Origin: Clostridiales bacterium
Lineage (GTDB): Bacteria; Bacillota; Clostridia; Oscillospirales; CAG-272
Assembly: GCA_019415985.1 (NCBI GenBank)
Contig: DXYE01000009.1
Span: 12,145 to 45,568, forward strand
Direction of reading: 5' to 3'
Length of the DNA: 33,424 bases
The notes under the pieces are model-generated. The model was not told the DNA's origin. It worked only from the letters and a program-made list of their open reading frames with translations, and did no database searches. Positions 33,418 to 33,424 of the stretch are shown piece after piece. Position 1 is the stretch's first letter. Each line of letters opens with the position of its first letter. A program made the position numbers and the translations under genes.

Positions 33418-33424
33418 CCTATGT

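Noticed and set aside
1..33424. CRISPR arrays, tRNA or rRNA genes, insertion sequences, T-box leaders
   Set aside because: I looked for repeat-spacer periodicity, tRNA arms, transposase motifs and the T-box core and saw none; the 95-base repeat at the left edge has only two copies and no unique spacers.

Overview
The window looks like chromosome of a low-to-mid GC Gram-positive anaerobe of the class Clostridia. The inference rests on the dCMP deaminase next to a low-molecular-weight phosphatase relative, a 29-residue peptide of the Clostridial 'one membrane helix plus CCCCG tail' type, a G5-M23 cell-wall hydrolase, Shine-Dalgarno sites of the AAAGGAG type, and TTGA..-17-TATACT promoters. Species cannot be named from the sequence.

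Left part (1-7000): a tandem palindromic repeat sits at the edge. A plus-strand run follows: comEB (dCMP deaminase), a phosphatase-fold protein that has lost its catalytic cysteine, rimI, tsaD and gpsA. Pyruvate kinase faces it on the minus strand. Middle part (7000-19050): a minus-strand pair of a tandem PII-like protein and a DUF1538 membrane protein, separated by a candidate structured RNA. Then come a TIM-barrel sugar isomerase/epimerase, the tiny Cys-tail peptide, the G5-M23 peptidase, galE, an AT-richer S66 peptidase, a nitroreductase, rbfA and a DHH phosphoesterase (nrnA), which ends in a strong terminator.

Right part (19146-29227, all minus strand) is the most unusual region. It is a short, complete-looking capsid and DNA-packaging cassette: small terminase, large terminase, portal, scaffold, HK97-fold major capsid protein, head-tail adaptor and a large P22 gp10/T7 gp12-like tail nozzle protein. 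It is driven by a perfect TTGACA-17-TATAAT promoter. No integrase, repressor, replication, tape-measure, lysis or attachment-site gene is seen, the reading frames are intact, and the genes are separated by unusually long spacers. It is either a domesticated podovirus-like particle or gene-transfer-agent-like system, or a stripped prophage.

Far right (29300-33424): a regulatory/export module reduced by deletion. A two-helix sensor kinase has no response regulator beside it, and downstream is an ABC ATPase fused in frame to an FtsX/MacB-type permease. Both lie on the minus strand behind a TTGCAT-17-TATAAT promoter.
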